The notes under the pieces are model-generated. The model saw only the letters and a program-made list of their open reading frames with translations, had not been told where the DNA came from and made no database searches. This document shows positions 1 to 14,420 of a stretch of 64,000 bases of DNA, piece after piece. Where the stretch lies: the NCBI GenBank assembly GCA_038496445.1, contig JALMLS010000378.1, forward strand, positions 248,001 to 312,000, read 5' to 3'. This DNA is from Trichosphaerium sp. ATCC 40318 (lineage: Eukaryota > Discosea > Flabellinia > Trichosidae). How positions within the stretch are numbered: position 1 is the stretch's first letter; each line of letters starts with the position of its first letter. The position numbers and the translations under genes are program-made.

Positions 1-2800
<2,800 letters not shown>

Positions 2801-3690
2801 TGTGAACTAAAGGGTCGTACTATATGCTGAAAATGAGCCACTTTGACCAATTAATACTAAAATCAAGTCGTTTTTGTATTGAAACGGTAGTTTTATGGCT
2901 TTTTAGCAGTAATACAGAGAAAGCAAAACCAATGTTGTCTTCTTCAGACTTCCAAGGTGGGATGAAGTTAACCTGATGTAAAAAAAATAGAAAAAAATAA
3001 GAACAAGATGACATTTATCTCAGGCGCTAGCCATTTTGTACCTACGAATCAGTTGGCTACGATTACTATAATTTGCATCGTTACTACTATTATATATTAC
3101 AAGAACTTGTTACCGCCTTTGATCAGTGTAAGTTCGTGGTTGCGTTTAGAAGCACTTTATTTTCGTAGTGATGCCGAATGCATAAGAAGTCAAAATAAAA
3201 CAGGACGCGTTGAAATTACACACCACTGATTAGGGAATCAGCCTTGAATGGTTCACATCTAAGCTTTTGTAGTTGTTTCTTTACATTTTCCAAATGTACT
3301 TAGAACAGCCAAAGTTAGGTTTTAGAAAGTATTCACAATAAACGCGTTTTTTATTACTTAAATGGTGTAAAAGTGTCTCTGTCTAACTTCTTGTATTCTT
3401 TTGCTTGCCAGTGTAAAGGTTGGCTGGTAGGGGCTTCAGCATATTTATATTTGCTTGAAGTTTCTTTTGTCCTGCATGAAAGTTTTAGAAAAATAAGATA
3501 CGTACTGATTTGAGATTAGTACAATTCTCTTCAATTATATCTAATGTCACCACAGTGATGGCTGTCTTTCTTAAACTCAAATGCAAGAGAGAAGGAAATG
3601 GAAAGGTATCAAAAGGCCCTTTGAATGATTCATCATCAAGAACACTACTATACAAACGTTTTGAAAGGACATGCTCACCTGACTCCAAAA
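2801..3690. other. Unresolved stretch between the beta-galactosidase and SAP-like genes
   Basis: Several short open frames overlap here and none can be chosen safely. On the minus strand 2820-2970 encodes a 50-residue tail after a good acceptor (YYYCATCAG). On the plus strand 3008-3229 encodes 73 residues with one hydrophobic segment (LATITIICIVTTIIYY). On the minus strand 3354-3715 reads as a piece of a cysteine-type leucine-rich repeat (SLRKTAITVVTLDIIEENC), followed by a possible intron and a polar tail. Comparison with a related genome or transcript data would decide. Confidence 0.3.
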
Positions 3691-4121
3691 ATGTTGGGAA
3701 ACAAGAAAAAATCATTCTTACAAAGCTATTGCACCAAGCTAGGCCTAAAAAAGCAAGGTAACATTAGTACACTCATTGACAGATTGACAAATGCTACAAA
3801 TCCTGAGTGTTTAGACAATATTCAGACCCAACTGGAAAACTTTTTGGGTACTCCACGGGATGACAAACCTATTCTTCACAAGTTCTATCATGATAATTTT
3901 GCGGCTGTTGATAAGGCTAATCAATTGAGTTGGTCAAACACCACGCCCGGCCGGATTCAAAGCGATGAGTGCTGTATGACTTTGGGTTTACTAAAACTGA
4001 CTTTAGCAGTACACATACAATTTGTGATTCCATCCTTGAGGATGATGTGTTGGACTTTTCCGCTTTACACTACCTAATAGCAACAGAATTGTTTACAGGA
4101 GAGCTTTTTGAGCTCAATTAA
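3691..4121 (+). CDS. Small protein with a SAP-like helix-extension-helix motif
   Basis: From the ATG at 3691 the first exon gives about 95 residues. The segment SYCTKLGLKKQGNISTLIDR (about residues 10-29) has the spacing of a SAP motif, a short DNA/RNA-binding helix-turn-helix in chromatin and RNA-processing proteins. The frame closes near 3980. A 38-nt intron, about 3967-4004 (donor GTGCTG, internal TACTAAAACTGAC, acceptor TTAGCAG), leads to an exon ending ATELFTGELFELN and a TAA at 4119-4121. The product would be about 130 residues. The donor is weak and the start could lie further upstream, so the exact model is uncertain. Antisense frames look less protein-like. Function unknown. Confidence 0.45.
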
Positions 4122-4517
4122 ATATATTGTAAGTTCACGTTGTGTGAAATAAAATTTTACTGGTCCTAATTTTTTCAGTTACTAGTCTAATGAGATAAAT
4201 TCGTTTGTTGTTTGTAATTAAAAAATAAGAGATTGTTCACAAAACACAAAGAGCTTTTTTTACAACAACGTAGTTCTTTCTTTCTTTCTACGCGGACATG
4301 GAACTGTGTACTCGCTACCACCAATATAGTAACACGTGTTTCCAAATATTTTTTTGGTTTACTTGCTTCATTATATTTTATTACTCCACAGGTGGCCACA
4401 TATTTGATAGTATTGAATGGTATTCTTTGTTTATCCACAATGCTAAAGCACCAAGTAAAAATTTCGGATTTTCCTCCCTGTAAGACAGTAAGCCAAAATT
4501 TTGACGAAATGAAACTG
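4122..4517. other. Region between convergent genes, no secure gene
   Basis: On the plus strand a short ATG frame at 4298, a possible intron (about 4336-4392, GTGTTT to CCACAG) and a second exon would give a small protein. Two reading frames of the second exon (stops at 4483 and 4541) look equally plausible, and the latter overlaps the 3' end of the helicase gene. I see nothing recognisable. It may be 3' untranslated sequence of the flanking genes. Confidence 0.25.
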
Positions 4518-7500
4518 TTAACTGTACCATTGTTCAAGTAACTTAGCTTTTGAGTCAATTTTATGCTTTACAAGCGTTTGTACAAGTGCTGTTGTCTTTC
4601 TAGACGCCCAATCTTGCGTCACAATTATCGGTTGAGTTGTATAGTAACCCTAAAAGATCAGTAAGCATGATTGGAAAAATAACCAGGTTGACATTTAGCC
4701 AGAAATAGTTCGTACAGTGAGTGTCTTCATCTTTGGTACAATAGAACCATTAAGAAGAAAGTAGGCAAACCATTTATACTTTTCAACGTTCTGGGAAAGG
4801 TACTTGCTATTAAAGACGAAGCGTGAGTGGAGATAAGATGTGGCATGCGAGAAAAGTTGTAGGTAAAAAAACTGTACCTGCAAAGGTAGTTCCCATGATT
4901 TAGGTCCAAATGTTGGTCGAACAAAGCACGTCAACATATCATCAACAGCGACATACTTTGGAGGTGGATCAAATAGTACTTTATCAAAACGGACCATAGG
5001 TTTACCAAACTCTACAAGCCAATTCGATTGAGCAATGGATACACCTAAACGTTTAGTTAGAAATCTGACCTAAAATCAAGGTTTTCTCTACCTTTGATGT
5101 ATCCACGTGATGTAAAAAAGAACTCTTGGAAACAGACAAAGTCAGGCCATTCACCATAAAGGTAAGATGAAGGATGTACATCACATCTTTCTCCTGTAAG
5201 CGTCATATATTGCATCTTCCCAGTTTCAGGTTCACCTTTTTTCTATTAGCAATTGGCTCATAAGGTGAGATGTTATTACCTTCTTCTTGTTTAACAGGTA
5301 CTTTCATGGCGATTCTATCAATAAAACCAGCACATAGAACCTGTCGTAATAATATTCTCTTGATACGGAATCGTTAGAGGGTAAACAGAAGCAACCATTG
5401 AAGAATGGAAAAGGATCAAATGCAGTTACCTGTTTTTTACTTGGTGGTTCCATGTAAGCATCAAACTCTATATCATCGTCATCCCAGTATTTTCGCAATA
5501 TTGTAGTAAGCTGACGTCGAAGCAAGTTTATCTCACGCATATTTTTAATGTGCAAAGCGTGTTTTGTACAAAAGGACTCGCTCTTTCCAGCAAACTCATA
5601 AGCGCCTTTTGATAAAAAAAGGTTAGATAAATCTATTAAATATCGCTTGTGTACCAATAGCATTCAACCAACTGAGTTGGTCTGAAGTTTTATTACACCA
5701 TCGGCCATGCGTACGACGCATTTCTTCTCGTCGTAGCTTTTGTTGTTCTAAAATTCGGTTACTTCAAAGAACAGTTATTTCCAATTGAATGCTTGCCTTT
5801 CTTTTTTCGTTTTTCTTCCATGAGTAACTCTGTTGGTGTAAAGTTTCTTGCACCTCTACGACCTTTTTCTTCCCATTCTTTCAAGAAATCGTCTTTTTCT
5901 AGACTCTCAAGCTCACGGAAAGATGTACGATACAATGGATCACCAACAGAAAGTGCAGCAACAATTGCAATTGCAAAATGAAGACATCCACCTTGCTTAG
6001 CCAAAAGAAGCCTTATTAATAAATCAGTACTCTCTTAAACACCACCTTATAACCACAATACAAAACGCACATTTTACCATATCGAGGCATAACTGGAAAG
6101 TTGACCAGTCGACTTCCTAGGCTTGTGACTTTGTTTGGTTTTTCTTGTTCTATTGCGCCAATGTTCACTAGTGTCTAACAGATTGTTAGCGTTTCAGCAA
6201 TCAATGACAACATGTTAGCTGAACAACATAAAAACTAAAGCGTACAGAAGTTGCTGCTTTCAACGAATCTTCGTCTGGCGGTGTTGGAAGCGGGAATGAC
6301 TGAAGCTTTGAAATACCCATATTCTTTAATTGAAGTACTACGTCTTCAATTGGTGTTTCTAATATTTCTGGTGCGTCAAATTGGCTCATATGATTAGCAA
6401 GTACTGCAGTAGAGAAAACCCTATAACAGTGACCTGGTCCATTACGACCTGCACGACCAGCTCTCTACAGAATATGTCAGAAAACTCGTTGTTCAACGAC
6501 AAAATCTCATGACTTCTGTGGGTTATTAAACTCAGTTGTATTATACCTGATCAGCAGACGCTCTTGAACACCAAACAATATCATAATAAGACATGCCACT
6601 AGCCTTTTCATATCGTTTCTAGCAAATAAGATAAGTAAAAACAAATAACTAACTAGAAGACTTTGAAAGGCTAGCTTACTTTCTTGACTTTTCCAGAATC
6701 TATTACGTATCGAATTCCAGGTATAGTAATCGAAGTCTCTGCAATATTTGTTGCTACAATAACAAGACGCGAACCTTCTCTTGGCTACACATAAATAAGC
6801 TATCATGTAACACAGCGTAAATAGCAATGAAAAAGTCGCACCTTTTCAAAAACTTTCATTTGTTCACTTGGAGGTAAGTCACTGTACAGAGGTAAGACCA
6901 ATAAGTCCAAATCCACCATTTGTTGGTCTGCTGAAGGTGTTTGATCTTCAGTCATTGGTTGTAGTGGTCCAATGAGAGTTTCTGGTGAAGGTTTCTACAA
7001 AAAAAGTAAACAGAAAACAATGAGTGCAAAGAACTTACAACTCGCTCATCTCTGAATTGTTTTGGTCGCTTTGTTCCGTCTCTTTAAGTCAGAAATATAA
7101 GTACAAGAAGGTGACGTTCACATGGTAAGAGTAACGTACTCTCCAAATCTTCTCTTAATCTTTGAGCAAAGTTTCTTTACTTCTTCTTGACCTGTGACAA
7201 AAACAAGAACATCGCCAGGTGGGAGTCTATAGTGAACTTTGATAAGCTTTTTATAACAAGCCTCAATGTAATCTGGATCTGTTTTTTTGTTGTAGTGGGT
7301 TGTAACATCGAACTGACGTGTAGCTATCGAACCATTAGATTAATCTTTTTTTTTTTTAATTCAATTTTGTACCAATCTTAATGACAGGGGGTGGCTTTGG
7401 AAACATTTTACTGTTCTCTGTAAAATCAGAAACACGAAGTGTTGCACTCATGATTATAAGCTTTAATGGAGATGCAACGACTTCATCAGGACCAAGAAGC

Positions 7501-9693
7501 CCTTCCTTCTAAGCAGGTATAAGCTTCGTAAAAATCTTTTCCAAAAAACAACATACAGATTCCTGGTATCGTTTCGCTCTTAGAGGAACAATCCGCGAGA
7601 GCAGTCCAAGAAGAACATCAGTACCTATGGTCCTAAAGACGATAGCGTAAGTATGGTATATTCAAATGCCAGTATACCTCTCATGCGCCTCATCAATAAT
7701 AAGACAACTGTATTGAGATAGTAGAAAATCGCTTTGAAGCTCTCGTAAAAGAATCCCATCAGTCATAAACTTCATTTGTGTATTTGGTCCAACACGTGAA
7801 TCGTATCGGATTTGATGCGCTACTACGCTTTCTGAAACATTTAATTCTTCTCTTAGACGTCTTGCCATTGCTGTAGCAGCAACTCGTCTTGGTTCTGTGA
7901 TACCAATCTTACCAGGAAAGTGACTAGCAGTCAAACGTTAAAATAAGGCTTATCTAACTAGTTTCTTTGCGACTTGAATCTGTACCTTCCTTTGTGACTG
8001 AAACCTGCTTCGTATAGAAACTGTGGAACCTGTGTTGTTTTACCTATGTTAAAGTTAGAGAAAAAGGTTCATCAAAAGAACAGTTAAGTAACATACCTGA
8101 ACCTGTTTCACCACAAATAACAATTACATTATTTTCATATATTTTCTCCATTATATTGTGTTCTTCAGCAATAATAGGCAGTTGTCTACGACGCTCATCA
8201 ATGTCAGGAATTCTGTGAACATCAACATGAAACGCCTAAAGGCACGTGGTTAACGTAAATGTAACAATCTCCAGCAACACCAAAACGAATTTTCTTTCGT
8301 ATTCATTTTGGTCGATGTTCTCGTACGTACTTTGTACAGGGTATTAAAATTGCGTTTTGGGTTTGTTGACTGCTTAACTGTTGGTGCTTTTTTGACTTTC
8401 TTTTTTGAGTCTACTTTACTCTTTGTTGCCAAATCAGCGTCCTTTTGATTGGTGCTATCATTGTTTAATTTCATTGGTTCTTCTGAAATATCCATTGGAT
8501 CATGCTCCTTTATTGGTTCTTTTGATTGTTTAGCTTTAGCTAAAGCAGCTCTAGCGTCTTCTTCATCGTCTTCACTATCCTCATCCATGTCATCTTCCTC
8601 ACTCTCACTTGAAGATTCATCGTATGTCAAAAAACTCTTTTTAATTTGTCGTAATTTTGGCTCTTTTACTATCTTACGCTTCTTTTGAGGCTACATAATT
8701 AATAAATACTACAAAAACAATCGAACATATTCCATGCAGTGCGTCAAGTAACAAAAGATTTCAAAAAAAACCAAAATGTCATGTTCAACCATCACGTGGT
8801 ATTGTCTACTGACGTTTGAACCAGAAATTTTGATCACGTACAGTAGGTTCAATTTCGGGTAAGCTATAAGATGTAGCCATTCTAGCGAAATCTTGGAAAT
8901 CTGTGATGTCATTTTTTACTTCTACTTCTTGAAACACCTCAACGTCATCATATGTATTAGGAACGCCTGCTTTCATTTCTCTAAATGTTCTCTTCAATCT
9001 TTGTTTCTTTGTTTCTTTCTGTACGGCCATCAATAAGTCATAGCAGTAGACGACAAAGAGCACAAAAAATGCAAACGAAAAAACAATGACATTTGACGCT
9101 TTCGAATGTGTCTTTAATCAACGTTAATGTAAATAACATACCCTTCCTATCAAATTACTGCTAAGCAATAAAGGTTGTATAGTTTGGACTGCATCTCGAT
9201 GTTTTCTGGAGAAGTCAAGGATTATTGGGTACAGAAAAAATTAAAAATGGGCGTATGGCGTTTAAGGATACGCAAGCTCTGCGAATAGACCTTTTCTAGC
9301 TTTTTCTTTTTTTCTTTTAGCCTATGTGATCGTTAAAAATCCGAATTATGCTTGTGTTTATATATTCTTGGCGTATGGGGTAGGTTTTAACGTACTTTTA
9401 AAGTTGTAACTCGTCGTTTTTCTTCTTTTCTTATTTTTCTGTGACGCATTTCTTCCATAGCTAGAGCATCTTTGTGGTATCTCGACTGCTTCAGTATTGG
9501 TTGTGAAGGCTAAACATGTGTTTTTACAGTAATTCGTTACTTTTTGACGTACGCCTGTTTTTTTCTTCCTTGGCGCAGCAAGTACTATGTCAGTGTCGCT
9601 GAAAAAGGTCAGATTACAAAAATTATAGCATACATACGCGTAAGCGCTGCTGTCAACCACATTTGCGTCTAAAACGCTTGGTAGGTACGCCAT
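4518..9693 (-). CDS. DHX37: DEAH-box RNA helicase DHX37/Dhr1 (small-subunit processome)
   Basis: Nucleolar ATP-dependent RNA helicase; in yeast Dhr1 unwinds U3 snoRNA from the pre-40S particle. The ATG at 9693 opens a basic N-terminus ([21 protein letters not shown]) in several small exons; an acidic tract follows near 8560-8625. Helicase motifs appear in order: GETGSG then KTTQVPQF split by an intron (8115-8030), TEPRRVA (about 7890), IDEAHER (about 7685), [10 protein letters not shown] (about 7450), RAGRAGR (about 6455). The HA2/OB part shows PTPPDEDSL (about 6285) and [14 protein letters not shown] (about 5970). The C-terminus has [25 protein letters not shown] and a last exon ending [10 protein letters not shown] before the TAA at 4518-4520. 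A large part of the DHX37 C-terminus can be matched, so the gene looks complete and intact. It shares a 213-bp divergent promoter region with the kinase gene. Confidence 0.9.
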
Positions 9694-9906
9694 GGGTGGT
9701 TATTGGTCGTTTCCGTAGGTGAGGAAATTTACTTTAATTTTCAACACTCGCAGGTAGTTGTATGCGCGTCTTTGCTGCCGTTGCTATAATAAATTCGCGA
9801 ATCAAACGAAATTGAGGCAATAAACTTAACGTTTCCTGAAAGTCAAAATCAAAGCAACTTAAGTACTCCAGCGTTCATGTCGTTGTATACGTAGTATAAC
9901 GTTGGT
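9694..9906. promoter_or_regulatory. Divergent promoter region between DHX37 and the kinase gene
   Basis: Only 213 bp separate the two start codons, so both promoters must lie here or inside 5' exons. The stretch is AT-rich near 9785-9840. No clear TATA box is visible. Inferred from gene layout only. Confidence 0.5.
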
Positions 9907-12302
9907 ATGACCGACACAACCGATACGCCCGATATTCCAACAGATAATGTTAAAAGGAACGATTTGGCAACGTCACTAGATTCAGAGGGCTATGAATGGG
10001 TCCTGAGTGATGCCAATGAAAAGGCGTCAAGCTATCTTATGTATTGCACGCCAATGTTGCGTCAACAGCCCACCAGTACGATGCCCGAGCTAACGAACGT
10101 CGAATTTGCTGCTGGCATAAATAAATTGCTGTCAGAGATCCAACATAGCTCTACAGTTGAGTTTAGTGATCTTACGATCGACCACAAGTTAGGAAATGGT
10201 ACGTTTTAATCTTGTAAACGAAAACGCGCTCAGAAAGTCTAACTACGCTTCAGGAGTATTTGGCGAAGTCTGGAAAGCAAAAATATGGCGTTTAGACGTT
10301 GCAGTTAAGGTAATGTAACTACATAATTTTTAACGGCCGTAACACTAAGTAGATGCTCACTGCTAAGGTATCACCTACAAATACTGCTGATTTCCAGAAA
10401 GAAATAGCAATCTTGAAGTGAGTGAAAAGCAAGTTTTTTATTTTTGTTGAATAACACACTTTTCAGGACATTACGGCATCCAAATTGTGTTTTATTATTA
10501 GGTTATTGTGGGCCACCAACTCTTTCTATTGTAACAGAACTAATGGATATGGGTACAACCACGTGACTGATATTACACACTAGAAATTGACATTGAAAAA
10601 AAAACAGGTGATTTGCGCACGATTTTGGACTCTAATGCTAGAATGATGGGTGCTCATATCCTGCATATTGTAACATCTGTAGCACAAGGTACGAACCAAT
10701 CATCTTTTAGAAACTGAATGTTTTTTTAAGGCATGAATTATCTACACAAACATCAACCTCTTGTTTTGCATCGTGACTTAAAGAGTTCTAACATTTTGGT
10801 ACTTTAATTGCTCCTATATGTTTACTACTACAATAAATTTTATTTCTAATGTATGTTTGTAGCTTGCAAATGACTATAAAATAGTTAAGGCAAGATGATC
10901 AAAACTATTTGTTTATCCGTCTTATGTTTTAAAAGGTGGCTGATTTTGGTATCAGCACGCTTAAAACAAGCAATGGGCAAGATCCCTCAACACCCTTTAA
11001 TTGCACTGTACCATGGAGAGCTCCAGAAGTACGTACTCTTCCACAATTACCAGCGTCTGATGTATACAGTTACGGTATGTCTTCATCTATTTTTGTCATT
11101 TCGTATTCTAAAGTTTCCAATGTAGGTATTGTACTGTGGGAATTGATGACTAGGAAGTATCCTTGGAAGGATGTTCGTATTATAGACATTTTAAGAAGGG
11201 TAGGAAGTACGTTCAGTTTGACCTTTTTATAGTATAAAATACACTCTAATATTTTTTTAATTAAATACTTTGTTAAGATGGAGAGCGACCTCCTTTGCCT
11301 TCAAGTTATCCAGTTATATATACGGACCTGGTAAAGAAGTGTTGGAGCCAAGATCCAAATGATAGACCAACATTTGAACAAGTCATTGAAATACTCGACC
11401 CTCTAAAGAAATCCGACCCGGTACGACTTTTTTTTATTCCACTTTTTTACTTTCGTCTTATGCTTATTAGATGATGCTCATTTTGTCCTTACCAAGAAAC
11501 GTGAACCATGAGTATCCGTCATACTTTTCACGTATATGGGAAATGGTATTTTTAGACGAAAAAGCAGAGGCAGAAGGTCTTGGTACTGCCAAAAATCTTG
11601 TTTTCGCAACATGTGTTTTTTCTAACACCAAAAAAAAAAATAGAGTATTTGAACAATTATGTAATGCCAGAGATCTGTAAGTATTCAGATGGGTTTTATT
11701 TTGCTACTGATGATTTTGGAAAGATGTTTACTATTGTGTGCTATAATAATGATGAGAATGTAGCCCGTGTTGATAGAGTACGACCTGACTTTTAAATTGT
11801 TATTCCTGATTTCTTTTCAACAGGTTATTTCCGAAAGACCTCGGTTCTGGAATACCTTACTACGTGTTGCAACTGTTCATAAGCATTATGCACTTGAAAG
11901 CGTTCAACTTGGTGTTAGACCTGGAGCTCAGTATGCTGTTGTATCACGTGTTCTCCTAAAACCTGGTACTCAACCAAAAGCTGCAGCGCTGTTTAGAGGT
12001 TAGTTTTTTATAATACCTTCAAACAATTTACAAACTTTTTAGCACTGGTAGTTCCTTCTATGAGTAAAAAGATACCACAATGGCGTGGAACTGTTATTAG
12101 TACTAGTTTCCATAGAGGACAGGTTATAATGTTCTTTCTACTGACAGGAAAAGATGGTATTGAACAGATTAAAAAAACGAGAATAATGCAAAAAACAATT
12201 GGTCAATTCAATACATTCCTTGATGCTGTACCAACTATAGAAGTTTATAAATTACATAGATACCAGCCAGCAAAAGAATTTAACCCAAATACCACCAAGT
12301 AA
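9907..12302 (+). CDS. TKL-like protein kinase with an unrecognised C-terminal region
   Basis: About 100 N-terminal residues precede a full kinase domain spread over small exons. Splicing at 10199/10253 builds the glycine loop GNGVFGEVWKAK. Next come the lysine in DVAVK (about 10305), LRHPNCVLLLGYCG (about 10475), the catalytic loop HRDLKSSNIL (about 10770), DFG in VADFGIS (10936) and the activation-segment end PWRAPEV (about 11010). DVYSYGIVLWELMTRKYPW and CWSQDPNDRPTFEQV are typical of Raf/MLK-like TKL kinases. Lys, HRD-Asp and DFG-Asp are all present, so it should be active. About 250 residues follow (11471-12302), including DGFYFATDDFGKMF and GVRPGAQYAVVSRVLLKPGT, that I cannot assign to a family. 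The gene ends NPNTTK with a TAA at 12300-12302. Cytosolic signalling role inferred. Confidence 0.85.
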
Positions 12303-12855
12303 TAATTGTAAGAATAGAACATGTACACTAAAAAAGCCGTCGTTGCGTTCGCCAACAATACTGATAACAAAAAAAAAGTTTGATGTTCGGTTTGCCTGAA
12401 AGGTAAACACGTAGGTTTTCAATTCTCTTTTGCTGCACTGTAACTTAACGTTGTAAATTTTTTGTAAGTACGAAAATAATAACTGAATGCTCATCAGCTA
12501 AAATCAATGGTACAAATCAGCAAATTTATTGAACAGCTCGATACTAAGGAGGATTAGTTGACTTAATAACAATTGTTTCAAGGACCAAACTTGAAGAGCG
12601 CTAAACTCCTGTTACAACAAATAAGTACGTGGTAAGCCGATTGTAGATGAAGACCAGAAAACAAGTTGTGTGCACGAGAATTTGGTTGGACTATTTATTG
12701 TTCCGCTCTGTCCATTTATAACACGTGATGCTCTCCGAAACAATTTTCCTTCTATTCTCAGTATACGCTTCATGCAATATAATAATACATAGTGGGATAC
12801 TACTGACAAAGGTAAGGACACTTTGTTTTGATATTAACTTTTTTTTTTACTACAC
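12303..12855. other. Intergenic region, no gene supported
   Basis: A 69-codon frame on the minus strand (12612-12821) and an 80-codon one (12252-12494) have no recognisable features, and the second overlaps the kinase 3' end. CACGTG occurs at 12723, 12853 and 12864, just upstream of and at the start of the next gene. Confidence 0.4.
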
Positions 12856-13280
12856 GTGACTAACACGTGTAATAAGATTTTGAGACGGTTGACGCTAAAT
12901 TCAATTCTTATTGTTATATTGCTTTTTAGCGTAATCGTTATGGCTATTCCTGCAAAGCAAAATATAGCAACAAGAAAAACAGTGTATTCTCTTGGCTTCT
13001 TTTACTGTTCTCAAATGGCACTTTCAATCCTTCAAGTAATTGTTGATCACGTCAGAGTTGAATGCTTATTTGTTCTTAGGTTTACTCTTTCCAACCTGTC
13101 GGCCCATTAAAGACTTCTACGGGCAGCAAGAATTCAAAAACATCTAGTAGTACTAGCAAGAACGATATACACATTGATAAGCAAAGTTTAGCACAAATGT
13201 ACGTTTTGGTTTTTTTGGTCGACGTTGTAATCTAATTGTTTCAAAGCAAAACTGTATCAAAACCGAAGCACGAAGTTTAA
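12856..13280 (+). CDS. Small membrane protein, unknown family
   Basis: The first exon (12856 to about 13035) encodes a short basic start and a strong hydrophobic helix (SILIVILLFSVIVMAI), then a second, weaker hydrophobic stretch (FFYCSQMALSIL). An intron (donor GTAATT, acceptor TTCTTAG, ending about 13079) joins in phase to a Ser/Thr/Lys-rich exon (VYSFQPVGPLKTST, then SKNSKTSSSTSKND). A second intron (GTACGT to TTTCAAAG) leads to the last residues KTVSKPKHEV and a TAA at 13278-13280. The product is about 110 residues. Splice phases agree across all three exons, which supports the model. Topology suggests one or two TM segments and a polar, basic tail. I do not recognise the family. Confidence 0.55.
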
Positions 13281-13451
13281 ACAAGTCCCTTCCCTATGTA
13301 CAATAACCAAACAAATTTCATGTATTATAGGTAAATAATTAGCCACCTAATGTTAGAAAGGTGACAACTAAGTCAAGAAAAAAAAACCACCACGTGATTG
13401 TAAACTGTGTAATTGTTGCTGTGTACATTGAACAATAGACGCGTTTAGCAT

Positions 13452-14061
13452 TTAAGCACCATGAGTTTTGATGTCACGTAATGACGCAATTTTCCTCGTT
13501 TTTGTTATGTATTCAACTACAACTTGGCGTTGGTCACCTTTTTGCAGTCAGTAAAAAACCCCCAAAGAAGTAAAAACAAAGTCAGTACCTTGCAGCTGAA
13601 GTACAGGCGCTTCATCGGTTCCTTGAATACTGACAGTACAATGGCATAACTAAACGCAATCAGTAAACATAAAAATACAGCGAATACTGTCGATAAGAAC
13701 AACGTACCTTGCGAAGCTCTTTTTGTACTTTTAAAATTAACTTCTTTAAATTCACCTTGAGCTTCGTAGTTTCAAGTCCTTCAACAATAGTCCAGCCTTT
13801 CCTGGTATTGCGCTTATGGTACCTGGTACAGTTAGATTGAAAGCGAATACATTAGTCCTACCATATGTGGATGCTAATGGTGTTCTCCTGTTCAAATGCC
13901 CAGTCGTTTGGATAGTGTATTGGTATATTCTGGTTAGCTACGTCATTGTTGCTGCGTGGGTTTGGTTGCATGTATACGTTGGCGTAATTAATAATTTGTT
14001 TATAGCACAATTCGCAACGAAGAATTGTAGCGACATTTAAAACACTGGCGTCTGTAATCAC
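13452..14061 (-). CDS. Translation initiation factor eIF1 (SUI1 domain), divergent copy
   Basis: eIF1 binds the 40S P-site region and enforces start-codon selection. The reading runs QENTISIHIWYHKRNTRKGW, then TIVEGLETTKLKVNLKKLI, then CTVSIQGTDEAPVLQLQGDQ and ends RDIKTHGA (TAA at 13452-13454). This matches the eIF1 order: HIRxQxRNGRK, TTVQGL, LKK helix, VIQLQGDQR, xIKxHGF. Four exons are joined by introns of about 40-60 nt, all phase-consistent (for example GTAGGA to CTGTACCAG near 13824-13862). The 5' end is uncertain: an ATG frame starts at 14061, but an ATG at 14036 (MSLQ) plus one more small intron would resemble the usual MSxQN start. Several basic residues usual in eIF1 are replaced (CNGTV is CHCTV; the terminal Phe is Ala), so it may be a second, specialised copy. 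Confidence 0.75.
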
Positions 14062-14297
14062 AAAAATTTCTCAATGTCAATTATTGTTTTTTTTGAAGTG
14101 TTAACAATAAAGTAAGCTTCAACAAGTAAGTGCCTGACTTTGGCGTCTTTTCACAAGATAATTTCACTGAAATAGACCGTTGACCAAGCAAGAATACGCT
14201 TCAATCTCAACTAAAAAATTTTGACATTTCCAAAATTCGAAAAAACGCTTCCACAAGCCAAAATAAAAAGTGTCAGCGGTGCCAGGGCAAGCAAAAC

Positions 14298-14369
14298 AGT
14301 CCCCGACGGGACTTGAACCCGCAATCCCCAGATCCGAAGACTGGTGCCATACCATTAGGCCACGAAGAC
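14298..14369 (-). tRNA. tRNA-Arg (anticodon TCG)
   Basis: A full cloverleaf can be folded by eye. The acceptor stem GTCTTCG pairs with CGGGGAC through two G-T wobbles. The D arm is GCC-TAATGGTAT-GGC, the anticodon arm CCAGT-CTTCGGA-TCTGG, the variable loop GGATT, and the T arm GCGGG-TTCAAGT-CCCGT. Loop CTTCGGA places TCG at positions 34-36, decoding CGA. There is no intron. The lowest anticodon-stem pair is a T-T mismatch. A truncated copy of this gene and its 5' flank lies inverted at 15946-16049. Confidence 0.9.
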
Positions 14370-14420
14370 TTTAACGCTGTGAAGAAAGTTCGAGTGTACT
14401 GAACTGATCTGTTGTGATAT
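14317..14420 (-). repeat. Arm 1 of a 104-bp inverted duplication (tRNA-Arg 5' part plus flank)
   Basis: The reverse complement of this segment reappears at 15946-16049 with a single mismatch (GATC against AATC in the flank). It holds tRNA positions 1 to the start of the T loop plus 51 bp upstream of the tRNA. The near-identity indicates a recent copy event. About 1.5 kb separates the arms. Confidence 0.9.

Noticed and set aside
3485-3715. Leucine-rich-repeat-like minus frame
   Set aside because: Looks like an LRR, but the exon joins fail in phase and the plus-strand SAP-like frame is longer; left undecided rather than called.
8806-9063. Separate small gene upstream of DHX37
   Set aside because: A GTACGT donor before its end joins it in phase to the next helicase exon, and an acceptor (GTACAG) lies at its apparent start; it is an internal exon.
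9262-9693. Separate basic protein ending AELAYP
   Set aside because: A donor inside the last codons (GC|GTATCC) joins in phase to further exons, and the sequence matches the DHX37 N-terminal style.
13816-14040. 74-codon hydrophobic plus-strand frame
   Set aside because: Antisense to the eIF1 exons, which have phase-consistent introns and conserved motifs.
14164-14355. 63-codon minus-strand frame
   Set aside because: Runs through the tRNA-Arg gene; it is a chance frame.
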